From positions 248,001 to 312,000 of the forward strand of contig VWPU01014912.1 of assembly GCA_013398955.1 (NCBI GenBank): a stretch of 64,000 nt of DNA, written 5' to 3'. Source of the DNA: Callaeas wilsoni (lineage: Eukaryota > Chordata > Aves > Passeriformes > Callaeidae). Shown piece by piece: positions 37,706-50,023 of this stretch. The position numbers and the translations under genes were made by a program. The notes below the pieces were generated by a model. That model made no database searches and was not told where the DNA came from. It worked only from the letters and a program-made list of their open reading frames with translations. Position 1 is the stretch's first letter. Every line of letters begins with the position of its first letter.

Positions 37706-38899
37706 AACTCAGATTCATACATATGGGCAAAGGTTCCCAGAAAGAGAAGCATCAAGGGTGGGAAGTAAAGAATGCTCTTATAGAAAAATATTCAGTGTAA
37801 CTCATTCTGAGGCTCTTTCCCAGTAGCCAAGTGATTGTTTTCCTCTAGGTACAAGGTTAAAAGGCTTCCTGCTAAATGCCCAATATCTATCAGGTTTAGA
37901 GATATGACATGAGCTGCAATCTTCTCCAAAACAGCTCTCACTATTAGTAAGGGCATGCATATATTTAACCAATCATTTAGGTGTAGACATCACTATGAGG
38001 AGTTAGGATTTTCTACCTCTGTGTCCTCTGAAGAGCAGTCTTTGGCAGACAGCTAAAGAAATACTGTTAAATACAGGAAAAAATACTCTAGCTCTGATCA
38101 CTTCTTATTCTACTGCTTACTATATGGTACAGTCAGAAACTGGGAGTTCAGCTCAAACATGATGGAACTTGGGCCATAAAGAAGGGAACAAGAGAGGGTC
38201 CAAAGGGAGAACCACTAGAGGCTAGAATGAAGTTCCAGCAGCCAAAGGCAAGGCTCTAGCCCAGAGCAAAAAGCATCCAACAGTGCTTTTATATAATGTT
38301 TTGTATGTCCCAGTCTTTCAGGAAAATGAGCTTTTTCAAAGACCTACCATTTTTGAACAGGTCAATTTTTTCCCCAGTAGAAAAGGAGGCAGCGATGTGT
38401 TACTGCACAGGTGGTCACAGAAGACATCTCAGTGTGAGGAGTGGGATGAGCTAACATAAGGAGGGCATGGATCTTTCACCCATGAAGCTTATGCAAACTT
38501 TGCCACAGACTCTGACAAGAATACACATATTTGCTATACACCGATACTCAGAGATTCACGGATTTTAAAGTACCATCAAAATCACCATTATTCATTCCTG
38601 CATAATGGCTCTGAACTAGATCTTATGTTTTAAGAAGATAGCCTATCTTGATTCTAAAATCCCCAGTTATTTGCAGGATTAAATACAACCCTTGAGAAAC
38701 TGGTGCCTAATTTCAAGGTTGAGGTTGTCTAGGTTCAGGCTGCATCAAGATCCTCTCAGCTCATTTCAACAGATTGAAGAGCCATTTGCAATGTTTATTT
38801 TCTGCAAAAATATATGTAAGAACCTAATCAAGCCTCTTTCTGCTTCTTTAACTCAAACTGTATTTATGGTATTCTGAATTCTTCCATTATGTGCATGAC
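37706..38899. other. Non-coding stretch, no gene seen
   Basis: AT-rich unique sequence. No frame or repeat was recognised. The 5' part of the ancient LINE described next may extend a little into its right end. Confidence 0.6.
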
Positions 38900-39830
38900 T
38901 TTCAACTGCTTAATCATTCTTGGGAATTTTGCCTGAATCATCCCCAGTTTTTTAACATCCCTGTAAAATCCACATGCAATATTCCGATAACAGTCTCATC
39001 AGCACAAATCACAAAGGTTATACAGTTAATTTTACTCAAGGTCCCCAAAACCTATGTCACATATTTTTGGCATCAATGTTCAGTGAGTGATAAACTAAGA
39101 CTCCGGCATATCTCTGAATCACTGACTCTAAAAATAGAATCACTCTGTGGCCTTTGTTCCCAAACATTTGACTTTACTTTTGTCTCATACCCTGCTATCA
39201 AGCAATCCAGATTTTTCTGTATCACTGATCAGTCCTATTCATGATTTATCACGCCCTCAAAATGTGAAATCTGAAAATTTTATCAGTAATGAGTACATCT
39301 TCTTCCACGTTGTTCCTAGAATTATCAAACAGCTGAAACTCAGCAAATCATATGTGCTTGGCCCACCAGAAACAGCCCAGCTTGATGTTCCCATTCATAA
39401 ACACATTTAAACAGCTAATATTCATTCAAATTTTATCATTTTAATAAGTTCTGGTTTGAGCTTCTATCATTCTGGTTTCCTAATCAACACGCCACGCAGC
39501 ACGAAGTCAAATGTTACAGAAGTCTATTACATCAAAACTAGTACTTTTGTACACCAAACTTGTAATCTCCTAAAAAAGACATAATGATTATTTGGCAAGA
39601 AATATAGCTTTTCAGAAAACTACATTGATTGGCATTAATTGCATTACTCTCCTGTACGTCTTTACTACTTGAGAGCTGCATCAGATCAGCCATGCCATTA
39701 TTTTGCCTGGGATCAATGTCAATCTGACATGACTGTAATTACCTGGGTTGTTCCATTTACCCTTTTTGAAGTATTGGTACAATGTTACATTTCTTTAAAC
39801 TTTATTAAGGATGGAGGTTTTCATGCCCAT
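38900..39830 (-). mobile_element. Ancient L3/CR1-like LINE ORF2 relic, antisense
   Basis: About 930 bp match, segment by segment, a well-known old amniote LINE read antisense: GTGGCCTTTGTTCCCAAACA near 39148, TCAAGCAATCCAGATTTTTC near 39198, AAATTTTATCAGTAATGAGT near 39275, AAGTCAAATGTTACAGAAGT near 39504, CCAAACTTGTAATCTCC near 39554, TTGATTGGCATTAATTGC near 39626, TTGCCTGGGATCAATGTC near 39703 and TTACCCTTTTTGAAGTATTG near 39758. On the minus strand these give reverse transcriptase pieces: an LDFCKAFD-like motif A at about 39504-39532 with deletions, and a motif C at about 39264-39286 reading FSDF in place of FADD. Stops and frameshifts are frequent. The 117-codon and 87-codon plus-strand frames here are shadows. 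The family name (L3, CR1 or other) is from memory. Confidence 0.85.
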
Positions 39831-42800
39831 TTTGACCTCTCGAGGCCATGGCAGAGGCCTCCATGGGTGAGGTTCCCCTTACAATAATTATTACTTTGCA
39901 TCATTTCTGCTTGCAGAGTTTAAAAGAGTAGCATTACTCCCCAGAACTCCAGCCTGAGAAAGCCTGTATGAGGAGAAGTTCAGGAGCATGTGAAATCTCA
40001 TGCACTGACAATGACATTGATCTGATACCACCTCACATGCTTCCATCGCTGTCCCAACACTTTTCCTGCACACATCCATGACTCACTGTGCTGTCCTCTT
40101 TCCCACTTCCTATAACCCAAATTTCTGGCAAGATCGTGAGCCACAACCTGGTTGTTAGTGAAGTCACCAGTGAAGAGAAGCCTTCAGCCCTGCACTCCTG
40201 GGCATGTCTTGCCTCTGAAGAAGGCTAGTCAAGCCACTCTTAGCCAAGCCAAGCTCCAGCACGAGAGAAGTTAGCTGGAGAGAAGCTAAATCTGATATAG
40301 CATAGGGAAGGCCTAAAACATGCTATTTCTGAGACCACACTGCTGGAAGGGCTTCTAAGAAGCCCTTTGATCAGCATTCAAAGTGGCATTTGCAGTGAAG
40401 AATGAATTTAATTTTTAAAAATCTTTTCTGTCACTACAAAGGGACTAAGATGCTACTACAAAGACAAGGCTCAGGTGTAGACTATGATACCCCTATTGGG
40501 AGGAACCAGCTTTGTCAGCAAAGCAAAGGGTTCCCTGTAGCATAAAGGGAAAATTTGGCTAAAAATAGTATTACCAAATCCAGCTGCATCAGACTCAGTT
40601 TTAAGACTGTGGCCAAGTTCAAGCTTGGCACTACTGCAATGCCTCAGTTTAGTTCATCCAAAATTCACATCAGCATTTCTCCCACTCAGTGCACTGACCT
40701 GGAGAACTGTGGCTGTGTTGCATCTCTCTGGCACACAGCAACTTGCTCAAGGTGATTCACAGTCACATAAAGCTGTGTTCCCAGACACAACAGTCAAGAT
40801 GCTTCCTTAAAACCTGCCGAAACAAGTCCATTCTCACAACCCTTGTAGCTGTGTGTTTTGAGGGACATCAGCTGTGCTCCCTAGGAGAGCGAAGATTATG
40901 TCTGGCCATGACATCTGCTCTGGGTTGTAACCAACCTCTCAGCTTTCCAAACTGGTTCTTTTCATTCTGTTCTTTTATTAGGGCACACTTTGAAATACCT
41001 GCTTTATTGATATTTGTTTTATCCACAGTGTTTATTTCAGTGGCTGATTCCAGCACTTCTAATTTAAAAAATATACTTGCTTAAACTATTAGAAACCAAT
41101 CTGTCTGTGTAATATTGCAAAAGAACTGGTCATGAGCCACAAATTCATAAGCTTTACATACATTCATATATAAAATCATTTCCTAGACCAAGAAGACAAT
41201 GCAGAAAGCTGTGTTTGATGCATGACACACAGTTCAAATTTCAAGACAGTATGGTCTGAACTTGGTCATAGCAGGTCATTCCTGCTACTTGCTGTAATGC
41301 TCCTTATCAGACGCTCATCCTGCATCATGCTTAAAAAAACAAAGCACCACAAGAAATTTTATTCATCCCCTCAAAACATGTGTGGAAAACCTCCTTACTT
41401 TCTTGTGAATAAAGTGTATCTTGAATGTACTCCGTCTACTTGATGATGTAGAAACAAAAGACACGGAGGAATAAAAGCAAGGAGAAGGCATGTTCTGTGC
41501 ACAATTAAATATGACCATACTGCATATAATTTAATTAAGACACTTGAATGTGCTCCTGTGTTCTTGTTGCTTAGTACCTGCAATGAGGCAATGGTTAATT
41601 AAACATGCAGCTTAACAATGGTGACTGCACCACACATTTCACAATGCTTTGTATTAAAATATTATTTGCAACTCAACCCCCCAAAAATTATTTGCTCAGT
41701 TTTCTCATCTTGTGTAAGTGCAAAGAACCATAATCAATCCAAGAAGGTGCAAAGTTTATGATTTTTAATGCTGGGTAAGAGCAAGAAGAAATAAACATAT
41801 GCAGAAAATACATGATGACTCTTTGGGGATCAGCCATATAGGGAGAGAATAGACTCTGGTGCTGTATCTCATTATTGTATTTAATGTAAAATATATAAAT
41901 AAATAAATTAAAAAGTTGAAATATGCGTATATTGGAAATGAAATAACCCCTTCATAATTCATAAATGATGAACAAAATACTACTTTTCTTTCTCTGCTGA
42001 AGATATTTTAAATACTGTTTGGAGTACCGGATGTGTTTAGTTTTGGGGTTTTTTTGTATGGAAATGGCACGTGCCAGCTGGAATGCCTGAATACACCTAG
42101 CTCAGTCCACAATGTAAATATGACCCATCAATTTTTTTTTGTCTTTGCTTCTGCCCCATGAGCAAAGACAGACTCAGGCCTGGTTTGTGTAAGTGGACTA
42201 TTCTGCAGCTCGCTTGCTTGCTGTTGAGCCTGTCATCGTCACACTGCCTACACCTATACCCATCAGCTTCCTTATAGAGCCTTCTAGGATACTTACTGAC
42301 ACAACATCATCAAGAAGACTCTTTAGAATGCATCTCATTACAATGTATAGAAAGGTTATTGCTAAATGATTCACTTTGTTAGTACATTAAGTGGCCATAT
42401 ATTCAATCCCAGGCAATTAACTGACCAAGAGAGTCAATTATCTAATAATAAACCTGGACCCTTCAAGACTTCCAACTAAATTAAAGGGTCTCTTGCAGAA
42501 GAAACGGAGTGGCCATAAAACTCTCTGCGACTTAACACTGTTAGGGGAGTCTAAACATTTCCTGACTCCATTTGGAATATAGATTTTTTATTTTCTTCCC
42601 AAATGACCACAGGAAACAGGTTATATCATTTTAATTATTGCTGATGCTGCTCAGGGGTTCTGAGAGCAAGCCAATAATTCTGAAACAGGTCTCTTCTTTT
42701 ATGTAGTTCCTCTTGAACAAGCCTTCTACTCCCACACTTAAACTCTCCATCCACCTTATACGCTATCTTTTTTAAGGAAGCCTTGAATATTGGACTAAAA

Positions 42801-43330
42801 CACATTCATTCTCCCCCTTCTCCTGCCTCAGTTAGTCCTCCCCCCATCATTAACTACAAAGTCCAGATTGTGAAACTCACAGGCTAATGGAATGTCTAAT
42901 GCAGAGCAGCTGTACATTTTTAATGCAAAAGGGGAAAAATAAAGGCAGCATATGGTTTTATGTAATCTTCCTATGAATTTTTAACTGAGCGTCCTAATTC
43001 ATGTCGGACAGAAAGAGCTTTTTTACTGGTCCTTTGTGGTTAGAGCCTGCTAGCATGAAGCATGCAGTACTTTAAAGCCACAGTGAGTGCAGGTGAGATT
43101 GCTCTGCAGTAGCTGCTGGTGTGAATAGCATTTGTTTTGTATTGATGCCTTTAATCATGACAATTCAGTGGCTGGAAAAACAAAGGGATGTATGAGCAGG
43201 ATGGATGAATTGGTCTCCTCTGGACTGTTCTTGAGGGTTTTGTTCAGTCCTGCATAATCATCATAAAAGTCAAAAGTGTCAAAACAGCTTCTTGCCCTTC
43301 TTTTCTTAAAAAGCGCTCACAAAGTCCAAA
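39831..43330. other. Non-coding stretch, no gene seen
   Basis: Contains a TAAATAAATAAATTAAAA patch near 41895 and a T run near 42132. The block at about 42860-43200 has the texture of a conserved noncoding element. No frame above 113 codons and none recognised. A short imperfect palindrome, CCATGGCAGAGGCCTCCATG, lies near 39845. Confidence 0.6.
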
Positions 43331-43395
43331 AAGAGAAGAAGAGAAGGAAGGAAGGAAGGAAGGAAGGAAGGAAGGAAGGAAGAGAGAGAGAGACA
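43331..43395. repeat. (GGAA)n / (AG)n compound microsatellite
   Basis: Ten tandem GAAG-type tetramers at 43343-43382 are followed by (AG)6 to about 43392, inside a purine-only run that begins near 43331. It is likely to be length-polymorphic. GGAA repeats can bind ETS-family factors, but nothing here shows such a role. Confidence 0.95.
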
Positions 43396-44020
43396 GGATT
43401 TTTTTTTCCTAGAAGTCCATTTTAAAGGCTGATGTATGTTGACTCTGCTCCCTGACTTATCATATGTCAATATGCAGGGCACCAGAATGTTTAAATTCCG
43501 TCAGTCCTAAATTACATTAATTTTCTCCCTACATGACTATTTCCATGAGAGGAACTTCCTAAGGGTAAGGAAAACACAGAGATAAATGGTCTAAAAATTT
43601 TGTGGAGTCTTCATCAAAGGAAATCTTCAAAACAAATTACAGAAATATGCACCAGAAATGACAGAGATACAGCTGATCCTGCCCTGGGGTTTTTTGAATC
43701 CCTTTCAGACTTATGATCCTATGATTCCTCTGTAGCTTCAGAGCTGACCAATGCAGGTTCCTCTGTTACTTAGCTACTACTCTCTAAAAGCCCCCAAATT
43801 AAACTGATCTCTCACATCCATCCATTTTCTTTTCTTTCAACTTCCTTCCTTCCCTAGCTTGTTGCTCACTCTATTTTTCTTATGTTATATATAGGAACTC
43901 TCTGCTTCCCCTTTTTTCCTTGCAAAAGTGGCCACCATCCCTTCCTAACATGGCAGATCCACTCTTCATATTCAGCTTTTTCAGCAACCTGTGGCACTCA
44001 AAACTGTTTTAGGAAGGAGG
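43396..44020. other. Non-coding stretch, no gene seen
   Basis: A T run follows the microsatellite. A pyrimidine-rich patch lies at about 43820-43860. No repeat family or gene recognised. Confidence 0.65.
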
Positions 44021-44115
44021 CCCTTTTACAGGTGAACAAACAAAATTGGAGAGAAGGGAAGTAACTTGCTAAACAGGCAGCAAAGAAACGAGGCTGCCAT
44101 GCCAGTTTGAAATAC
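44021..44115 (-). repeat. MIR-type SINE relic, antisense
   Basis: CCCTTTTACAGGTGAACAAA, then AGGGAAGTAACTTGCTAAAC, GGCAGC and GAGGCTGCCATGCC follow the antisense MIR order (CCATTTTACAGATGAGGAAA, AGGTTAAGTAACTTGCCCAA, then GGCAGAGCCGGGAT). Roughly 95 bp are readable. Confidence 0.5.
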
Positions 44116-45754
44116 AGTAAGCAATACTTTGTTGCAACCCATTAACGATAACCTGCTATAGTCTTCTTAGATAAATGGACAGGACAGCTGAGAATATAGC
44201 ATGAAAAAACCCAAGGAGCAGATGAAGAGACCATTTGTGGTGGTGTTGCCATCCAGTAGGGTTGACGCATTCCCTAACCCCAATTATTGGCTAAAAAAAT
44301 GTTGTCTTCTCTTACATATCACAGTCTTCCTGAGTCCATACATATTTCTGTGCCAATAATTTCATTAAAAACGTGGGGGTGTGGGGGAGGAGAGGGTAAA
44401 GCAAGGGGGTAAAAGTTTTCCTCCTGGATCTTAACAATTCATTGCAGAAGCAGGACACACTTTCAAGCTAGTTCCTTCTGACTGGAAAATCTGAGAATCT
44501 TTTCCTTTTTAAATGAAGGGTGAGATTTTTGTCTACTTATCTGACTCCAAAAGTTGAAGAATCCCAAATAAGGTTTGACTAGCAATAACATTGCTAACAT
44601 TATCAACACTGAAACCATTCCTCTGGAAAGAAGCTCCTGCTTCAAAATTAGCCTTTGTCCTACATCACAGTATGGAAAAAATGTTTTATCCACATACTAT
44701 GGAAAAAAATGTAACATTAGAGAGATTTGGTTCCTATTTTCAACCCATGATGAGTTATCTGGAGCTCTGTTTTCTAGAGCTACCAGCAATCTCACAGGGA
44801 GAGATCTCCTGTGACATCTCTAGCACTGTGCTATACACCCCAGCACCTTCATTTTCTCCCTCATGGGACCTTATTTCCCTTTAAAAATCGATTGTTATCA
44901 CACATGAAGGTCTACACAGAGACGTTTAAATTATAAATGTAAATGAAGATGCGGGCCCATGCAACTGTGCCTGAAGAGAAAGAAAGCTATTACTGACTTA
45001 GATCTAAAAGCTGGATTACATTGCAAAGATGTTGCTGCTCTTGCCAGTATCTTGCCTTGGGGCTTACCGTGGACTTGGCTCTAGTTTGTTACAGTGATGT
45101 AAGACTGGCACTAATGCAGCAAAGCCAAATAATTCTGAAGTTATTCTGCACTTGCAGGAGAATGACATTTGTCATACAGTCATGGGCCTCATTCAGCCGG
45201 GGAGTGTCGAGTATTTATAGAGACAAGAAGCAAAAGAAGCATTTAATGGGCAGGCTACAGTGCTTGGGAGCAATCAGCATGGCTGCTTGGAGAAAGAAAT
45301 GTGAAATAATCCACTATGACTGATCCAAAGACTGAGTCCAAAGACTTATCCAAAGGCAGACAGAAACAACCAGAACATGCCTTTTCTAACCTTATATATT
45401 TAACAATGCTTTCTGTATATCTGACTTGAAGGTCCTTTTATTTTAAATAGAGTAAAAAATTGGGCATTTTCTGTCCTGCTTATATGACAAAAATCAAAAC
45501 TTCTCTTTCTTGGCTGGTGTAGCCACTAAGAGTAAATAATTCAATCTCAAATATCACACAAACTCATGACAGCATTCACCATTACAAAGTCAACATTTTG
45601 CCTACCACAAATGCAGTGATAGCGAAGAAAAAAAATGCAAACATAGTTTTTATGAAAAGTGACAGGCTGTTATTCCTCCTCTCAAACCACCTTTACATGG
45701 TCCAAAAACATATTTCAAGTGTTGGAGGAAAAGGTTTTATGCTGAGCTTGGCTG
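44116..45754. other. Non-coding stretch, no gene seen
   Basis: Contains a G-rich tract at 44375-44409 (separate entry). A plus-strand frame of 100 codons at 45021-45323 has no recognised domain. GTTACAGTGATGTAAGACTG near 45088 faintly recalls a common reptile/bird repeat segment but is too short to call. Confidence 0.6.
44375..44409 (+). other. G-rich tract, possible G-quadruplex
   Basis: Four G tracts of 5, 5, 3 and 5 bases are separated by loops of 3, 6 and 8 bases. This meets the usual G3+ quadruplex pattern, except that the last loop is one base over the common limit of 7. No nearby gene gives it a role. Confidence 0.55.
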
Positions 45755-45905
45755 TGCATTCTCTGCCACTCACCTACCTAATTATTTTACCTTACCATCA
45801 CCTCTTTCCCATCATATAAAATGGACTAGTATTGCTTATTTATATATAAAGCACTTTGAGACCCTTTACTTACATACAGTCTGAGTGTAAGAGATGTATG
45901 GAACA
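45755..45905 (+). repeat. MIR-type SINE relic, sense
   Basis: TTCTCTGCCACTCACCTACC, TTTCCCATCATATAAAATGG near 45807, AGTATTGCTTATTTATATAT and AAAGCACTTTGAGACC near 45849 follow the 3' half of a MIR-type SINE (TTTCCTCATCTGTAAAATGG, AATAATAGTACCTACCTC, TGTAAAGCGCTTAGAAC). The AAAGCACTTTGAGA form is the variant common in reptiles and birds. Confidence 0.5.
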
Positions 45906-47627
45906 ACACTAAGAACTCACTACTCACAGAACTAGGGAAATAAAGTTCTTTATATTATTCTTGGGTTTGATGCAATATTATTTCTTGTGAAATGTGTTTT
46001 CACTGCACACCTCTCTTCCCCACCTCATTTTCTGCAGCATGCAGATATCCTGTTCCACTCACAGCTTCTCTGGCGCTGGCTGCGCAGGAGATTGTGTGCC
46101 ACAGAGACCTGAGAACTGTAGGATGCAGGGCAGATCACAATGGAAACCTCTGGCTATTAGATGTATTAGATGCTAGTGAAACAAGCTTAAGAAATAATAA
46201 CAATAATAAAAGGATTATTTGGAAAACCCGAATCATGGTGATAGTTGCCTTTTTTTTTTAATTGGAGTGATAAACCTGTTGGGATTACCCTGAAAATGCT
46301 CCTTATCTAAGATTAAAGTGCAATCATTTTTTATATTATAAGTACGATAGTTTACCAGTTGTGCATCTTTGTCTTCTGGATCAGTGAATAACTGGTTCAA
46401 GCTATGGCAGGAATTCATTCATCCTTGACATCTGAATGAGTAAGGGAAGAAAAACTCCAAAGATTTCCTGCAAGAAGAAGTCTCTTCTCCCAAGACCATA
46501 TTTGTCAAAAGTTTCATTGTCCATTTTCAGTCCTGCTCTGATAATCCACACAAGATCATGAGGAGCACAGCTTTCTGGGATTATTGCTGCATTCATAGTC
46601 ACAAGTCTCATGAAGCCTAAGATATGTCAAAACAGCAGGGGTTCATTAAATGTGGTCACTGTCAAAGCACTTTGTTCACAGGAATGTAGAAGGACTCACT
46701 AATGAGGAATGGCTTCTGAAGGTAAACATAGAAAATACAGTTATATGATGACAAGAAAGGTGTCTAAATAGCACAGAGACTTTGGGAGATACCAGCATTT
46801 TGGAGATGAGTAAGCTATTTAAAATGGTATGAAACACTTGGAGTATGGGGATGTATTTAAGGAATGGAAATACTAGGGTTATTAGGGGAAGTAGATATCA
46901 AAATACTGATGATAAAATGGTTTATCCAAAATAGGTGCTTTGTCAGTAGATTCAACTGCTCAGGGTACATTTAGTTAGAACAGAAAGTTATGTCTGTTAG
47001 GGAAGTTTGCCTTTTTAGCTTTAACTCATAAAGAATGTCATTCAGCTATGGCATCCAAGTGGGTTCGCAAAGATTTCTTTTTTCCCCCCCCACTTCTGTT
47101 CATATTTATTTGCTGTCTATGCTTGCAGAGAGCTGGATGCACACCCACATGTCAGGAGTTAAACACTCCCTTGCTAATGCTAAGGTATGTCACAGACTCT
47201 ATAAAAAACATTCCTACTTTTCCCATCCTGTTAGCTTTAGTCAGCAGGGGTATTAGAAAGATAAGACCTAGCAGCAAAACAAAGAGCATCAGAATAATTT
47301 CCAGTACTCATCTCACATATCATTTGAATCCAGGAGCCTTGAATTCCTACTGAAAGTCACTGCTGCAGGAGTCCAAAAGGCTTCAGATAGAGTATACTAT
47401 AAATGTTGGCAACTTTTGTTGACTTAAATGAAACTGGTTGCTAACAAAAACCTACCATCCTCTGAAGTCTGATCATCTAAAAAGCATGAAAAAGATCCTC
47501 AAATATCCCAAGTGGCTTGAAAATCTTTGGTTTTAATCAGGATTTTCAATAATTTCAACTGATCTCAGTACCAGTAGCATATGCAGTAGCATATTCATAT
47601 TAGAACTGACAGTGACAATGAATTTCA
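45906..47627. other. Non-coding stretch, no gene seen
   Basis: A small AATAATAACAATAATAAAAG patch lies at about 46191-46212. A C run occurs near 47084. Frames up to 101 codons (47048-47353) lack recognisable content. Confidence 0.65.
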
Positions 47628-47863
47628 TGGAATCATAGAATGGCTTGGGTTGGAAGGAACCTTAACAACCATCTAATTCCAACTCCCTCATGGACAGGGA
47701 CATCTTCCACTAGACCAGGCTGGTCAAAGCACCATCCAGCCTGGCCCTGAACACTTCCAGGTACGTGGCAGCCACAACTTCTCTGGGCACTATGTCAATG
47801 TCTCACCACCCTTGCAGTAAAGAATTTCTTCTTCATATCTAATCTAAATCTGCCCTCTGATTT
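47628..47863 (-). mobile_element. CR1 LINE 3' fragment, antisense
   Basis: Begins GGAATCATAGAATGGCTTGG with GTTGGAAGGAACC. It continues through GGACAGGGACATCTTCCACT, CAAAGCACCATCCAGCCTGG, GCAGCCACAACTTCTCTGGG, CAGTAAAGAATTTCTTCTTC and TATCTAATCTAAATCTGCCC, and ends near CTCTGATTTG. Some 235 bp of the CR1 3' end remain. It resembles the standard avian consensus more closely than the copy at 28.7 kb, which suggests a younger insertion. Confidence 0.95.
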
Positions 47864-49974
47864 GTAGCTATGTAAGTCATGGGCGCTGGTTAGTTTGGGT
47901 TTCCCATGAAGCATCCTGTGCTTTTCACTTTTAGAGCCAGGATAGTTAAAGAGATTACATTTGGAAATCGCTCCTTGATATTCAAGTAGCATGTTTTCTT
48001 TTTTTTTTAAACTTTTGCACATACGTGGGAAAGTGAGAATGAAGATAACAGAATATTCTTTTTCACCTTTCAGTCACTCAGATAGTGTTTATACATCTGG
48101 GCAGTATCTTGTGAGCAGATATGACACTGCTGTGTCTACAGGACTCAGCTCCAGGTCAAAAAGTGTGACTGTGTTAATAAGGTTACAAGTCTGAGCTCTT
48201 ATATCCTGCTAATACTGAGCCTGTTAGTATGGGTTTGGCCACAGGCTACACAGTAACGCTGCTTGCTGCTTGGCTTGGAAATGCAGGCCCCAGTAGCACA
48301 CATCACAGCATTCCATAATGCAGAGAGAGTTACTGCCTTCTCCACCTGTGAGTGGAACTGGCACCCAAGTGTATTTGAAAGCTTTTTGCTTCCCAAATGG
48401 CAGTAAAGGAGTTGTCTCTTCTACATACAGAGAACACCAGGAGGCACACGATAACACGCAATGATGGGTACCCATCCCTTTGGAAAGGAGAATAAGAATT
48501 GTATCCAAAATCAAAGAAACTCAGGAGAAAAAACACTAAGAGAAGTGCAAAAGCAAGCAGGATCTTGCAGCTTCGCAGTCCAGAGGAATATGTTTGTGTT
48601 TATCCCCTCGCTGCGGGGTTTAAGTGGTGCTACATTGCAGCACGTCCAACTGGCACTTCCCTGAACAGTGAGCATTGGCTGCAGAATGCACAGATTTCAT
48701 CACAAGATTTTTATCCGTGCAGTTGGAAGGCTGTTTGTGTGCACATTTCAAGTAATTCAAACTTCTTCAAAGATCAGTTAGTAAATTATACAGATAACCA
48801 TCTCATGCCTGAGCAGAAGGTTACGGGTCATTTTTGGCTTTTTAGGCTGCCAGCAGAGAATTAATATGACTTTCTCTGAACTGGCATGCATCCTCCTAGC
48901 AAGTCCTGGTGCTTTTTATTGACTAACAGGACTGTGACCCTTGAAGCCAGTACTTTGTGCTTAGAAATGCACAGAAAATGGCCTGCATAATGCTGCAAAG
49001 GGTTGGGAAATTACAGATTGTTATCAATAATTAGTATGATTTTTTTTGCCATTTACTTAGCAAAATGACAGAAAGAGCCTGGGTCAGTGGCAGTGGTTCA
49101 GGCTTGTCACTTTTCATCAGCTTAAGTGCTGAGAGCAGATGTGAATCAGGTTACAGTTAAAAGCTTCATACACCAGTATTCACAGCCAAGAGTGCATTGC
49201 ATTTGGTCAACTTTTATGTTATGATTCCTAAAAGGGGAAGACTCTTGATGACTAAGAATCCATTTGAGGTAACGAGAGCTTACTTGGAGCTAACAGGCTC
49301 AACTTTGTTAAGGAGTGCATGCAAATAACCTGAACTCTGCTGGAAGCTATGCTGACAACTCAGTAGCACCCAGTACAGACAACAACAGAATACAAGCTTC
49401 AACCCACAGCATCATGCAGCTCATGTGAGCATTTCCACCCCCTTTTTAAGCACATAAGTCACATTTGTTGATATTAATAACCAGTAGATGACTATCTCAT
49501 AAACATAGCACTCTGAAAAACCTGTATATGCATGGAGAAGGGAGCTTACTCTCTGGAATAGCTCTTTAAATGGACTCATTCCAAGACAGCTCTTCTAAAT
49601 TTCCTGTCTCCGTCCAACTGCTCAGTTAGCTGAAAACAAGTAAGCATGCTAGGAAGATAAACCGTTCTTCTATCTTCTGGGATGCAAACTCCCCTTTTGC
49701 ATTTGGAAGTGTTTGAAGACTGGCTGCAAGAACATCCATCTGCTTGCCTGCCAGAGGAATAGGAGCTGAATATCTGTTATTAAGTCTTATGCATCATTTC
49801 CCAAGTTTGTTGCACTCTACTTAGATGGCGGAAAGGCACTAGTCAACACCGTCTTAGTTTCAGTTAATTAGATGACCTAATTTTTAACCATGTTTTCACA
49901 TGGGGATCTGGATACACAAATCAGGAGTCCAACATCGTAATATTATGTTTTAAAGTGATTCAAGACAAATTAAA
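47864..49974. other. Non-coding stretch, no gene seen
   Basis: A frame of 121 codons at 48499-48864 and antisense frames at 48199-48536 overlap one another and match nothing I know. The block at about 48950-49075 may be a conserved noncoding element. An exact octamer word ATGCAAAT lies near 49319. Confidence 0.6.
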
Positions 49975-50023
49975 TGAATTTGGGATGATCTTTAAGGTCC
50001 TTTCCAAACCAAATGTTTCTAAG
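49975..50023 (+). mobile_element. CR1 LINE 3' tip, sense, diverged
   Basis: GGGATGATCTTTAAGGTCCT and TTCCAAACCAAATGTTTCTA match the last 45 bp of CR1 (TTGATGATCTTTAAGGTCCC, TTCCAACCCAAACCATTCTA). Nothing upstream matches, so this is a very short copy or the remnant of a longer one. Confidence 0.6.

Noticed and set aside
38891..39410. 117- and 87-codon plus-strand frames
   Set aside because: They run opposite to the ancient LINE reverse transcriptase relic. The coding sense was the minus strand.
39843..39866. Imperfect palindrome around AGGCCT flanked by CCATGG
   Set aside because: Short and imperfect, with no partner or conserved context.
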